Source: an uncultured Pirellula sp.
GTDB taxonomy: Bacteria; Planctomycetota; Planctomycetia; Pirellulales; Pirellulaceae
DNA: 64,000 bases
Reading direction: 5' to 3'
Assembly (NCBI GenBank): GCA_903858115.1
Contig: CAIOHR010000058.1
Location: forward strand, 62,001-126,000
The notes under the pieces are model-generated. The model saw nothing but the letters and a program-made list of their open reading frames with translations. It did no database searches and had not been told where the DNA came from. The position numbers were made by a program, and so were the translations under genes. Below, in pieces: positions 17,634 to 26,682 of the stretch (position 1 is the first letter of the stretch; every line of letters begins with the position of its first letter).

Positions 17634-18425
17634 TTACTCTCGGTTGTTTTCCTTACCTTCTTCTTCCATACGCATCCAAATTGCATTCAGTTTGCGAATC
17701 GCCGTAAAAACTCGACTCTTTACCGTACCCAAAGGAATGTGAAGCATTTCGGCAATATCCGCGTATTTCATTCCTTGATAGAACGCTAATTGAAGCAGCT
17801 CTTGCGTAGGCTCATTCAATTGCTGCAGTGCCATCCTCACACGACCGCTTGTCTCTCGCGACACCGCCAATGTGTCTGGCATTTCTTCATGTCCAGGCAG
17901 CTTATGGATCAATGCTTCTTCTTTCTCCGATGAGGGAGCAGGTGCATTCAAACTACCGATCTGATGGCGTTTGTTTCGTCGCATGAAATCGATCGCTTTG
18001 TTGCTCGCGATCGCGTAGAGCCAGGGCCGAAACCGGCGTCCTCGCTCGAATTGCTCAATGCGCAGATGGACACTCAAAAACGTCGCTTGAAAAACATCTT
18101 CAGCCGCTTGTGCATCCCCGAGGAATCGACGCAAAAATGTATAGAGCTCCCGTTCGTAACGACGAACTATCTTTTCAAACGACTGTGTACAACGACTTTC
18201 CAAATACGCCTGCACGAGCGACTCGTCGTCGACTTCTTCAGAATTCTCGACTCCGAACATGGGGTCCATCAATTGAGCTCCGAAATGGGCTTCTGCAATC
18301 CACCCGCCACTCTTCGGTTTGGTCTCCGGTGCACCGGCTGGAAAAGCACTGGCTTGCAAAGCACTGGCTGGTTGCAATGATCCCAATGCAGTGTCATCTG
18401 CTGATTGTTTTGATAGCCGCTTCAT
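17634..18425 (-). CDS. ECF-type RNA polymerase sigma factor
   Basis: Up to 263 residues; the first ~50 are low-complexity and the conserved part begins near residue 60, so an internal start such as MDPMFGVEN is possible. Region 2 is clear (FEKIVRRYERELYTFLRRFL, then AEDVFQATFLSVH and FRPWLYAIASNKAIDFMRR), as is region 4 (LQLAFYQGMKYADIAEMLHI followed by PLGTVKSRVFTAIRKL). It is the usual sigma-E-like two-domain ECF form. The gene is followed after 22 bases by the anti-sigma-like membrane gene, so both are probably co-transcribed and the pair likely answers to an envelope signal. Confidence 0.92.
   Translation of the reverse strand: MKRLSKQSADDTALGSLQPASALQASAFPAGAPETKPKSGGWIAEAHFGAQLMDPMFGVENSEEVDDESLVQAYLESRCTQSFEKIVRRYERELYTFLRRFLGDAQAAEDVFQATFLSVHLRIEQFERGRRFRPWLYAIASNKAIDFMRRNKRHQIGSLNAPAPSSEKEEALIHKLPGHEEMPDTLAVSRETSGRVRMALQQLNEPTQELLQLAFYQGMKYADIAEMLHIPLGTVKSRVFTAIRKLNAIWMRMEEEGKENNRE
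18342..18371. repeat. 15-bp in-frame tandem duplication in the sigma factor N-terminus
   Basis: Two adjacent 15-base units (13 of 15 identical, sharing AAAGCACTGGCT) encode the Ala/Ser-rich stretch ASALQASAF in the poorly conserved N-terminus of the ECF sigma gene. The duplication keeps the frame. Confidence 0.6.
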
Positions 18426-18678
18426 AGCAATTCCTGCACGGTGAAAAGTAGCCAGGGGAATAACAGGTAAGTAAGGACACGACCTATTGACCCGGTGATG
18501 ATATTCTACTAGACCAAACCCAACTCTGTCAAAGAAACGAAGCGGACTTCCCTAGTTTATCGCATCGAAAAACCTGAACCGCAGAAAAGTGCGGAAAATC
18601 ATTGACACCCGCGCCGCCCTTGCTAGCCTCTACGCGATTCTGAATAACGCGATTGCTTGCATTTTGAGTGGGGGATTC

Positions 18679-20430
18679 ATGAGGTCTAATGAGCGCTATC
18701 GTTGGTACTCCTCGGGTGATATCAACGCATATTTCGGGTTGTTGCTTGATAATCTCGCGGGCCTCGTCCTGACCGTTTCGCTCTTGGTTGGAGCCTTTGG
18801 GATGCCGTCGGACTTCGTTGTTGGGTCCATGATCCCCGGAACGGCGATTGGAGTTTTGGTTGGTGACCTGCTCTATACCATCCTCGCATTCGTGCTGGCA
18901 AGCAAAACCGGACGAAACAATATCACCGCTATGCCCCTCGGGCTCGATACGCCCAGTATTTTTGGCATCACGATCTTCGTTGTTGGTCCTGCATTCTTGA
19001 CCGCAAAAGCTGGTGGGAGCAGTCCGGACGAGGCGGCTCGCTTCGCCTGGCATATCGGCATCTGCGCGATGATTTACTCCGGACTTTTCAAAGTGGTTTG
19101 TTCCTTTATCGGCTCCAGCATCCGCAAAGCTATTCCGAAAGCTGGACTCTTCGGGTCCCTTACATCGATTGCGTTGGTCATCATTAGCTTTGTTCCTTTG
19201 ATTGACATCATGCAAGAACCGTTCGTTGGCCTAGTGGCGCTCGCTATCGTCCTTACCTGCTTGATCGGCCAAGTAAGGCTTCCGTTTCGTATTCCTGGGA
19301 CAGTGGCTGCTCTTCTTGTGGCGGGAATTTTGCACTATGTTTCTGTCCCCATCCTTGGCAAGCCACTCTTCGGTGAGAATAGCCTCGATGTTGGCTTCTT
19401 GCCAACGGGTTGGTTGGATGTCTTCAGCTTCGCTTGGTGGCAACAGATGGGTGTGGCGGCCAATTATCTGCCGATCGTCATACCTTTCGCTTTGGCAACG
19501 GTCGTTGGTGGACTTGATTGTGCAGAGTCGGCGAGCGCCGTCGGGGATGATTATCCCACGTTCCAGATATTAGGCGTTGAGGCAATCGCGACGTTGGTAG
19601 CAGGGATTTGCGGTGGAGTTATTCAAACGACTCCCTACATCGGGCACCCTGCGTACAAAGCCATGGGTGGCAAAGCTGCCTATACCCTCGCGACAGCATT
19701 GACCATGGGCTTTGTTGGCATCGTCGGTGGATTCGCTTATTTCTATATGTTCGTTCCCAAGTCGGCTGTCTTCCCAATCTTGATTTTTGTTGGCCTCGAG
19801 ATTTCAGCACAGAGCTTTGTTGCGACACCCAAACGCCATTTTCCGGCACTCGTTTTCGCGTGCGTTCCAGCGCTGGCCTTCTTGGCTTTCTTCTTCGTCG
19901 ATCAAATCCTAGGTGGGATGGGAATCCAGCTTTCCGGTGCACTGTGGAACGAAGGTCTTCAATCGTCTATGGATCAAGTGAAAACCGCTGTCGCAAACGA
20001 CCCGAACGCGGTAACTGCCTTTGATAAAGTATCCGGCGCGCTAACGTTGCGACCCGACATGCGCGAGAACTTGATGATCGTCCTAATGCTGAAGAATGGC
20101 TTTGTTTTGACCAGCCTTATTTGGGCATCTTTACTGGCGATGGCGATCGATCGACGGATGCAAGCGGCTGCTGTGTTCGCGGCTATCGCAGCAGTCTGCA
20201 CGCTGTTCGGATTCATCCACTCTCCTCGCATCGACAATTCGCTGTACTTGCCATTCTCTATCCTGGGGGAAAGCTCTCGTTGGACATTGCCTGCCGAGCT
20301 ATTGACGAGAGTTTGGACGATGGCAGCTGGTTATATCGCTGTTGCCCTTGTGTTTTGGAGTTGGAGCTTGTTCTTGAGAACCCAACCAGATCAAGGTCCA
20401 ATCTATGATACGAACGAATCGGCGATATAA
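18679..20430 (+). CDS. NCS2-like permease (xanthine/uracil permease superfamily)
   Basis: 583 residues from ATG 18679, which has a GTGGGGG ribosome site at good spacing; the frame is open further upstream but that part does not look membrane-like. It has about 12-14 hydrophobic segments. Motifs such as NITAMPLGLDTPSIFG, and GVIQTTPYIGHPAYKAMGG near the middle, resemble the half-helix repeats of nucleobase/SulP-type transporters of the 7+7 fold. A substrate-bound acidic residue may sit in VGGLDCAESAS. The substrate could be a purine, pyrimidine or other small anion; no catabolic genes sit beside it. An intergenic gap of 253 bases separates it from the divergent sigma gene. Confidence 0.75.
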   Translation: MRSNERYRWYSSGDINAYFGLLLDNLAGLVLTVSLLVGAFGMPSDFVVGSMIPGTAIGVLVGDLLYTILAFVLASKTGRNNITAMPLGLDTPSIFGITIFVVGPAFLTAKAGGSSPDEAARFAWHIGICAMIYSGLFKVVCSFIGSSIRKAIPKAGLFGSLTSIALVIISFVPLIDIMQEPFVGLVALAIVLTCLIGQVRLPFRIPGTVAALLVAGILHYVSVPILGKPLFGENSLDVGFLPTGWLDVFSFAWWQQMGVAANYLPIVIPFALATVVGGLDCAESASAVGDDYPTFQILGVEAIATLVAGICGGVIQTTPYIGHPAYKAMGGKAAYTLATALTMGFVGIVGGFAYFYMFVPKSAVFPILIFVGLEISAQSFVATPKRHFPALVFACVPALAFLAFFFVDQILGGMGIQLSGALWNEGLQSSMDQVKTAVANDPNAVTAFDKVSGALTLRPDMRENLMIVLMLKNGFVLTSLIWASLLAMAIDRRMQAAAVFAAIAAVCTLFGFIHSPRIDNSLYLPFSILGESSRWTLPAELLTRVWTMAAGYIAVALVFWSWSLFLRTQPDQGPIYDTNESAI

Positions 20431-20460
20431 ACCATCGAATAGATGCCGTTCGCTCGCGAC

Positions 20461-20937
20461 CTACAAATGCATGCCAACAAAACCGCCCGATTGCTCAATC
20501 GATTTTTCTAGCTGCTGAAGCCGCTTCCTCGCGAGCTCTGGGTCCCCTGCTCCCAAGTAGCGATTGAATTCGACGAGAACTGCTTGTGTCACTGTTTCGG
20601 CAAACCACTTGACCACATGCTGTTCCAACCATGGGCATGTCTCTTTGTCCAGCGTTACACTGAGTTCGGCATGCTTGGCCAGACAATCGCTTTCGTCGGT
20701 AAATACAACACCCTCAAAACGAAAGGCGATCATCCCTCGATTCGGATCGTTGGTGACGAAAAAGCGACAAGCTGCGTTATGTAGAAAATAAGAATTGTGA
20801 GTACCATGAACGGCAATCGCTTGCTTAATCCGCTCGAATTTAGCCGTCAACGCCGGAGACGCATCCAACGGGGCATCGGTGCGTGTCATACTGCGAAGCG
20901 GTATGCAATCGAAGGCGATATCAACGTAGCGATCCAT
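20461..20937 (-). CDS. Conserved hypothetical protein, 158 aa
   Basis: A soluble mixed alpha/beta protein starting MDRYVDIAFDCIPLRS. It has no signal peptide, no membrane segment and no motif I can name. A pattern of the type HNAACRFFVTNDPNRGMIAF suggests beta strands; the C-terminal third (LARKRLQQLEKSIEQSGGF) is helical. It lies downstream of sucA in the same direction with a 58-base gap that holds a 16-bp tandem repeat, so it may be transcribed with sucA. Function unknown. Confidence 0.65.
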   Translation of the reverse strand: MDRYVDIAFDCIPLRSMTRTDAPLDASPALTAKFERIKQAIAVHGTHNSYFLHNAACRFFVTNDPNRGMIAFRFEGVVFTDESDCLAKHAELSVTLDKETCPWLEQHVVKWFAETVTQAVLVEFNRYLGAGDPELARKRLQQLEKSIEQSGGFVGMHL

Positions 20938-20945
20938 AGTTCAAA

Positions 20946-20977
20946 CCGTCTATTCCCTGTGCCGTCTATTCCCGGTG
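20946..20977. repeat. 16-bp tandem duplication between sucA and the next gene
   Basis: Two adjacent copies of CCGTCTATTCCCKGTG, 15 of 16 bases identical, fill half of the 58-base gap upstream of the 20937 start. Confidence 0.75.
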
Positions 20978-20995
20978 CTTGGGTCTAGCCAAGTA

Positions 20996-23749
20996 CTAGA
21001 TTCCAAAAGCGGCATTCAACAACTCACGCTCTTCCAGTTTATGGGCTCGCATCGAACCCGTCGATGGGCTGGCCGATTCTGCTCGTGAAATGCGTTGGAG
21101 CTTGAACTTCGACGCCAGTTCATCAGCCCAATGGATCTTTACAAACTGCCAAGCACCCATATTACTGGGCTCATCTTGGTACCAATAAAGTGGCAATCCT
21201 GCTGGGTACTCATTCAAAGCTTCGAGAACTTTCTTGGCCTCCAACGGATAGAATTGCTCGATTCGAATCAACGCAACATCATCGCGATGGAGGCGTGTTC
21301 GTTCTTCCAACAAATCGTAGTAAGCCTTGCCGCTACTGATGACGATCCTTGAGGTGGGAGTACCCGCCGGCCGGTTATCGCCCAAAATCTTTTGGAAGGA
21401 ACCATGCTCGATGTCATCCAACGTGGACACACATCCTTTGTGACGCAACAGACTCTTTGGCGTCATCACGACGAGAGGCTTGCTCCACTTCGATTTTACT
21501 TGGCGTCTCAGCAGATGGAAGTATTGCGACGGTGTCGATGGCTGAGCAACGATGATATTATGCTCTGCCGCCATCAACAAAAAACGTTCGAGACGGGCGC
21601 TGCAATGCTCTGGCCCTTGGCCTTCAAAACCATGCGGCAACAGCATCACGAGCCGACTCAATCGCTTCCACTTGTCCTCTGCACTCGCGATGAATTGATC
21701 GATCACGCATTGTGCCACATTGGAAAAATCTCCGAACTGCGCCTCCCAAGCGATCAGGCCTTCTGGGCAGTCCAGGCTGTATCCATATTCGAACCCTAAA
21801 ACTGCAGATTCGGACAGAGGACTATTGATGATTTCGATAGTCGCTTGATCCGGTGCTAGGTGAGCCAGGGGCATATACTTGCGATTATCCTTCTCGTCGT
21901 GAATCACTGAATGCCGATGCGAAAAAGTCCCTCGCTCGCAGTCCTGACCAGTCAATCTCACCGGATGTCCATCCGTAACGAGCGATGCGAAAACCATCAT
22001 TTCTGCGGACGCCCAGTCGACCGGTTGTTTGCCGTTCGCGATTTCTCGTCGATCGTCCAGAATGCGGGCTAGCTTTTTATGAGGTTTGAACCCCTCTGGT
22101 AAAGAGCACGACCTAGTCAATAAATCTGATGCTCGCGCCTTCGGGATACCTGTCGTAACATGCTCATCCGTTGGCTCAGGACCTCCGAAGTAGCCATCCC
22201 AAATTCCTGCGAGACTAGACAAGTCGTAAACAAACGGCTCGCTCTTTGCCAATTCAAACTCACGAGATAATCGATTATGGCGTACCTCGGCGATCGAATC
22301 GGCTTCTTGGCGACTGAGACCGTTCATGTGTAGAAGATGTTCTAGATAGCTATCGCGAACGGGCTTTTTGCTGTCGATCGCAGCATACATGAGGGGCTGC
22401 GTGAAGCGAGGTTCGTCACCTTCATTGTGCCCTAATCTGCGATAGGCATACATATCGATGACTACGTCTTTCTCGAACTCCTTTCGGAAATCCATCGCCA
22501 AATTGACCACTTGAGCGACAGCCTCTGGATCCTCACCATTGACATGAAAGACCGGTATTTGCAGCATCTTGGCGATGTCGCTCGCGTAGGTGCTGCTGCG
22601 GCTCTCATCTGGCTCAGTGGTAAATCCGATTTGATTGTTCAATACGATGTGCAGTGTACCACCTGTTCGATAGCCCGGCAGCTCGCTGAGGTTCAATGTT
22701 TCTTGAACAATCCCCTCACCGATAAAAGCCGCGTCACCATGAATAAGAATCGTCATGTGCTCGTTGCGTGTGATATCGCCAGCGCGATCTTGTTTGGAGC
22801 GACAACGTCCCAACGCAACCGGATTAACGAACTCAAGATGGCTTGGATTAAAGCACAATGAGATGTGAATCGTTTGGCCAGTGCTCGTAGTCCAATCTGA
22901 GCTGTAGCCCATATGGTACTTAACGTCCCCGCCACCCCGAAACAACTCCGGTTTTGGATCATCAAATGCCCAGAAAATATTCTGTGGTCGTTTGCCCATG
23001 ATATTCGCCAGCACGTTCAGGCGCCCGCGGTGCGCCATCGCCAACACGACACCTTTGACCTGATGCTGTCCAGCTTTTTCGAAAGCACGATCCAGAAGCG
23101 GGATAAGACTCTCTGCACCTTCCAGTGAAAAGGTTTTGGCCGTCGAATACTTCTTGCGAACGAACTCTTCAAAAATGGTTGCGTCAGCCAGCTTGGTGTA
23201 AATGCGAGTCTGAACATCACGAGACAATGGCAATCTGTTCTCGCTCGATTCCATGCGTCGCTGAAGCCAATCGCGAATGTTGCGATTGTCGACATGCATA
23301 AACTGAGCTCCGATGCTACGACAATAGGTATTGCGTAGCTTCTCAATGATGTCGCCGACAGTGCGACCGTTTGCATACTCCAACGTTGGTGAAGTAAAAG
23401 GACGATTCATGTCCTCTTCTGTAAGACCATGAGATCGAGGGTCGAGTTCCGGAGGGCCCTTTCTGTGCAATCCAAGTGGATCGATCTTGGCCATCAAATG
23501 CCCACGCACCCGATACTCACGTACGAGCTGATCCACCCTCTCTTGCATTCGAGCAAGCCACAATGCGTCGCTCAGTTCAGCCGCATTGCCATCCGCAGGC
23601 TGCCCATCTCCCGATAAGTAGAGCCCCTCAGACTGAGAGGCTAATGAAAATTCTTCAAAGTACTTTCGCCATACGTCAGAAACGCTATTCGGATCTTGTA
23701 TGTAGCGAACATATAAGTCGTCGATGTAATCGAGACTGTAAGTATTCAT
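20996..23749 (-). CDS. sucA: 2-oxoglutarate dehydrogenase E1 component
   Basis: 917 residues, the normal length for the E1 subunit. It catalyses the thiamine-diphosphate-dependent decarboxylation of 2-oxoglutarate and transfers the succinyl group to the lipoyl arm of E2 in the TCA cycle. Visible signatures: the N-terminal segment DDLYVRYIQDPNSVSDVWR, AMAHRGRLNVLANIMGK, LCFNPSHLEFVNPVALGR, the thiamine-diphosphate region IHGDAAFIGEGIVQETLNLS with LNNQIGFTT, and the C-terminal YWYQDEPSNMGAW. No E2-like catalytic domain is fused at the N-terminus, so it is not the mycobacterial KGD type. The E2 gene (sucB) is not adjacent in the window. Confidence 0.97.
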   Translation of the reverse strand: MNTYSLDYIDDLYVRYIQDPNSVSDVWRKYFEEFSLASQSEGLYLSGDGQPADGNAAELSDALWLARMQERVDQLVREYRVRGHLMAKIDPLGLHRKGPPELDPRSHGLTEEDMNRPFTSPTLEYANGRTVGDIIEKLRNTYCRSIGAQFMHVDNRNIRDWLQRRMESSENRLPLSRDVQTRIYTKLADATIFEEFVRKKYSTAKTFSLEGAESLIPLLDRAFEKAGQHQVKGVVLAMAHRGRLNVLANIMGKRPQNIFWAFDDPKPELFRGGGDVKYHMGYSSDWTTSTGQTIHISLCFNPSHLEFVNPVALGRCRSKQDRAGDITRNEHMTILIHGDAAFIGEGIVQETLNLSELPGYRTGGTLHIVLNNQIGFTTEPDESRSSTYASDIAKMLQIPVFHVNGEDPEAVAQVVNLAMDFRKEFEKDVVIDMYAYRRLGHNEGDEPRFTQPLMYAAIDSKKPVRDSYLEHLLHMNGLSRQEADSIAEVRHNRLSREFELAKSEPFVYDLSSLAGIWDGYFGGPEPTDEHVTTGIPKARASDLLTRSCSLPEGFKPHKKLARILDDRREIANGKQPVDWASAEMMVFASLVTDGHPVRLTGQDCERGTFSHRHSVIHDEKDNRKYMPLAHLAPDQATIEIINSPLSESAVLGFEYGYSLDCPEGLIAWEAQFGDFSNVAQCVIDQFIASAEDKWKRLSRLVMLLPHGFEGQGPEHCSARLERFLLMAAEHNIIVAQPSTPSQYFHLLRRQVKSKWSKPLVVMTPKSLLRHKGCVSTLDDIEHGSFQKILGDNRPAGTPTSRIVISSGKAYYDLLEERTRLHRDDVALIRIEQFYPLEAKKVLEALNEYPAGLPLYWYQDEPSNMGAWQFVKIHWADELASKFKLQRISRAESASPSTGSMRAHKLEERELLNAAFGI

Positions 23750-23920
23750 TTTCGTAGAACTTCAGAAAAGGTTGGTTCGGGTAGGTTGAGCCGATCTATC
23801 GGTAGGCCTGATTATGCATCCCACTTATGAGCGTTACTAGGATATCTCATCAGGAATTGCAATCCCAACGGGCTAAAGTCGCCGACGAAAATCAGCGTGA
23901 AAGGCATTGGCAACCGACAC

Positions 23921-23938
23921 GGGGCAGATATTTGCCCC
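23921..23938 (-). terminator. GC-rich 6-bp hairpin downstream of the SMP-30 gene
   Basis: GGGGCA and TGCCCC flank a six-base loop, 83-100 bases beyond the stop of the 24021 gene. It lies in the 271-base gap before sucA; no long T-run follows. The rest of the gap shows nothing I can name. Confidence 0.35.
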
Positions 23939-24020
23939 TCTTCGCACTGCAGAATTTCACTCGCAGTAAAATTGTAGCCAAATGCCATGAATCGTCGATA
24001 GATTACCAAAATCGATTTAT

Positions 24021-25052
24021 CTACTTGCCGCGAACCTTGGTCTTGATCCGACATAGATAGTGGTCAACCGTCATAAAAAGTGTGGTGCCATCTTCGCCAA
24101 AAGCACAGTTGCTCGTCCGCTCACCTGTATTTATCCTGCCGAGCAGCTTCGCATCCGGGCTAAAAATCCAAATTCCGCCTGGTCCACTTGCCCATAGATT
24201 CCCCTTTTCATCGACCGAGAGTCCATCAGGTAGACCAGGCATTTTTCCGACTTCGCTCGTTGCATCGAAAAACAGTTTGCCCGGACCGAGAGTACCATCA
24301 TCCTTGATCGGAAAGCTCACCCAAATCGCCTTTTTTGGATCGCTCTGCGCGACGTACAAAGTTTTCTCGTCCGGTGAAAAACCAATACCATTGGGTCTTT
24401 GCAGTTCCGTGGTGAGCAGCGTAACGGATCCATCTTTCTTGGTAATGCGGTAGACCCCAAAGTGGTCCAATTCACGACGTGGGTCGTTCTCCCGAGCAGG
24501 AAGCCCATACGGTGGATCCGTGAAATAAATGTCGCCGTTGGATTTCAACGCACCATCGTTGGGGCTGTTCAGTCGCTTGCCTTGGTAGTTATCCGCAAGA
24601 GTCTTCTTGCCACCTTGTGGAGTCAACACGCTAACCCTGCGATCCCCATGCTCGCAAAGTACCAAATTGCCGTCCTTGTCCAGAAGTAAACCGTTGCTAC
24701 CCGGCTCCAATCCGTAATAGGTAACCCCCGTATAGCCAGACGGGTTCATGAACAATTCGACACCTTTCGATGCAGTCCATTTGAAGATGCTATTGCGGGG
24801 AATATCGGAAAACAACAAATGACCATCTTTCGCACTTCCAATCCATACTGGGCCCTCCGTCCAAGTGAATCCGTCTGCCAAGACTTCTATCTTTGCATCC
24901 TTGGCCAGAACGTTTTCGAGGGATGCATCCATCACTTCAATTTTGCCCAACGTGCGAGAAGACTGACCGTATGTCGTCATGGAAGAACCTAACCAAGTCG
25001 TGATGAATAGAAGTCCAAGTTTGGATATTTTCTCAAAGATGCGATTTTTCAT
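24021..25052 (-). CDS. Exported SMP-30/gluconolactonase-like beta-propeller protein
   Basis: 343 residues from ATG 25052, which begins a signal peptide (LGLLFITTWLGSSMTTYG); an upstream in-frame ATG would bury it. The six-bladed propeller family signature is clear. Metal-site motifs appear in order: TEGPVW, LNSPNDGALKSNGDIYFTDPP, RPNGIGFSPDEKTLYV and LPDGLSVDEKGNLWAS. Family members are Ca2+-dependent lactonases that open sugar lactones; planctomycete relatives with signal peptides are common. Substrate here is unknown, and the neighbours do not point to a sugar pathway. Confidence 0.88.
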   Translation of the reverse strand: MKNRIFEKISKLGLLFITTWLGSSMTTYGQSSRTLGKIEVMDASLENVLAKDAKIEVLADGFTWTEGPVWIGSAKDGHLLFSDIPRNSIFKWTASKGVELFMNPSGYTGVTYYGLEPGSNGLLLDKDGNLVLCEHGDRRVSVLTPQGGKKTLADNYQGKRLNSPNDGALKSNGDIYFTDPPYGLPARENDPRRELDHFGVYRITKKDGSVTLLTTELQRPNGIGFSPDEKTLYVAQSDPKKAIWVSFPIKDDGTLGPGKLFFDATSEVGKMPGLPDGLSVDEKGNLWASGPGGIWIFSPDAKLLGRINTGERTSNCAFGEDGTTLFMTVDHYLCRIKTKVRGK

Positions 25053-25220
25053 AAGCTGCCCGATGTTGATGGGACCTAAGATCAAACCATAATCGCGAAT
25101 GCGACGCGACAGAAAGGATGGCTCGATCGTGGAATTCACCTATCTTAGTACATCGAGTCCGAGCTAGCACCTACCCCGCGTTTGAAGTCTTCGTTTTTGG
25201 AACCAGCCTCGAGCGACCTG

Positions 25221-25589
25221 TTAACGTTTGATTGTGCCCGGAGATGGAGCGATCGTCCAAAGAAATAGTGACAAAAACCACGTTGACACTAGCAACAGCC
25301 AAAGTCCCATCCCCACCTTGTTCACAGGGTTATTCGGAACCATCGGACTATTGCCTAATGACGGCGGCATTCCCTCAGAATTCGGGTAGGGTGCCGACAC
25401 GGAAAAGCTTGCTTGGCCTGAAGGAATCGAAGAGTTTTCCAAGCCTGGCGTCTGCCCCATCATCGCTTGGATCGTGGAATGGTCGGTCAATTGCCTCGGG
25501 AAGGACACGACTCCGATCGCAGGGAGAATGAGCGCCAAACTGCTGGTGGCACACATCAAGATCAAGCTCAAAAATTTGATGGATTTCAT
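25221..25589 (-). CDS. Small membrane protein of unknown function
   Basis: 122 residues from ATG 25589 (an upstream in-frame ATG at 25628 is possible). The N-terminus is a signal-like helix (FLSLILMCATSSLALILPA), the middle is Pro/Ser/Asn-rich, and the C-terminus has one hydrophobic helix (GLWLLLVSTWFLSLFLW) ending in a short basic tail. It looks like an exported or bitopic protein. No family recognised. The adjacent genes give no clear functional link. Confidence 0.5.
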   Translation of the reverse strand: MKSIKFLSLILMCATSSLALILPAIGVVSFPRQLTDHSTIQAMMGQTPGLENSSIPSGQASFSVSAPYPNSEGMPPSLGNSPMVPNNPVNKVGMGLWLLLVSTWFLSLFLWTIAPSPGTIKR

Positions 25590-25831
25590 TGGATGGATTT
25601 CACTGTGTCGGCTGGTTGAAGGAAACACTCCAAATCAAAGACGCAATCAACGGCAGCTCCCTGGTGGGCAAGCCATGGGTGCCAGTCTATACAACCGGGA
25701 TACTACCAAGAAACCGTCGGAAAAATCGATGCGACTCCGCTTCCTTCCCGTGAAAATCCACTCAAAATTGAATGCAAATGCAATTTTCTCGTGAGTATAC
25801 TCCGCGTTTGCTTTCGTTTTTGACCCAAAAA

Positions 25832-26179
25832 ATGGTCTCGATGTGGCTTATGCAAAATCCTCGAAGAGCAATGTTGGTTGTCGGCGTTTTTGGGGGATTA
25901 TTCCCTCTAACGACAGGGATTCAAGCGCAGACGAATTCATTTCCATCCGGTAAAAGCATCCCTGCCCTTCAAAACACGCAACTCCAGCACGCGCCATCGA
26001 TTCGCTCTGGCCCAATCGACCTTAGCAAATACTCAAGCGATGTCCTGAACTGCGCGATCTGCCGAGAACGATTAGGACTGCCCGCCCTTGGTCCTTCGAC
26101 GGCGTCAGCCAACAAAACAGAACTGATGCTGCCCACGGTTTCGAATCCGACGCCAAGAATTCTTACCTTCCCAACCTGA
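25832..26179 (+). CDS. Small exported protein of unknown function
   Basis: 115 residues from ATG 25832; ATG 25841 and 25772 are alternatives. A signal peptide (AMLVVGVFGGLFPLTTGIQA) is followed by a short Ser/Pro/Gln-rich chain with one Cys pair, NCAICRERLGLP, that could bind a metal or form a disulphide. No family recognised. Codon use looks similar to neighbouring genes. Confidence 0.45.
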   Translation: MVSMWLMQNPRRAMLVVGVFGGLFPLTTGIQAQTNSFPSGKSIPALQNTQLQHAPSIRSGPIDLSKYSSDVLNCAICRERLGLPALGPSTASANKTELMLPTVSNPTPRILTFPT

Positions 26180-26350
26180 AAGGTGAGGGCTTGTAGCTCG
26201 ACTTTTCGTCGTAGCCAACGATTATTAGAAACAAGGTGAAGCAGCTTGAAACTTTGTTGCCTATCCCGACTTAATCTTTCGATTTATCCGAGTTAACCAC
26301 CAGTTTCCGCTAGGCTGAGGCAGGATCTATTTTTTGCCTTTACCGATTAG

Positions 26351-26599
26351 GTGGCTAACATGGCGTTGAACAATGCCGATTCGAAGTTGACCCAAACGAT
26401 CATTAACAAATTGACCATGCGAGGAATTCGGACTCCTTGCAAAGTCAATGTTGGTGTCGTGCAAGGTCAGGTGACACTCACAGGAACAGTTACCCAGGCT
26501 CATCAAAAAACAGCGGCAGCATCCGTCTGCTCGGCGATATCTGGTGTCAAACGAGTCATCAACAATCTTATCGTAAAGGCAGCCGAGCGCAGAACCTGA
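26351..26599 (+). CDS. Single BON-domain protein
   Basis: About 82 residues from GTG 26351 or 79 from ATG 26360. The whole chain is one BON domain: an N-terminal helix (LTQTIINKLTMRGIRTPCK), then VNVGVVQGQVTLTGTVTQAH, a helix and the final strand VKRVINNLIV. It lacks a signal peptide, unlike the Gly-rich BON protein at 12098. BON domains occur in envelope and stress proteins such as OsmY; a cytoplasmic stand-alone copy is common in planctomycetes. It may bind membranes or protein surfaces. Confidence 0.8.
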   Translation: MANMALNNADSKLTQTIINKLTMRGIRTPCKVNVGVVQGQVTLTGTVTQAHQKTAAASVCSAISGVKRVINNLIVKAAERRT

Positions 26600-26682
26600 T
26601 AACGGTTTCGCCTAAGTGTAGTCCCTCGCTTTCGAAAGATGGATTACAATTATGATTCGACTAACATTCGGACAGGACACTG

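Noticed and set aside
17571..17789. 72-codon plus-strand frame over the sigma/anti-sigma junction
   Set aside because: Covers conserved region 4 of the sigma gene on the other strand and has no support of its own.
23812..24054. 80-codon minus-strand frame between sucA and the SMP-30 gene
   Set aside because: It overlaps the end of the SMP-30 gene, has no ribosome site and a composition unlike neighbouring genes.
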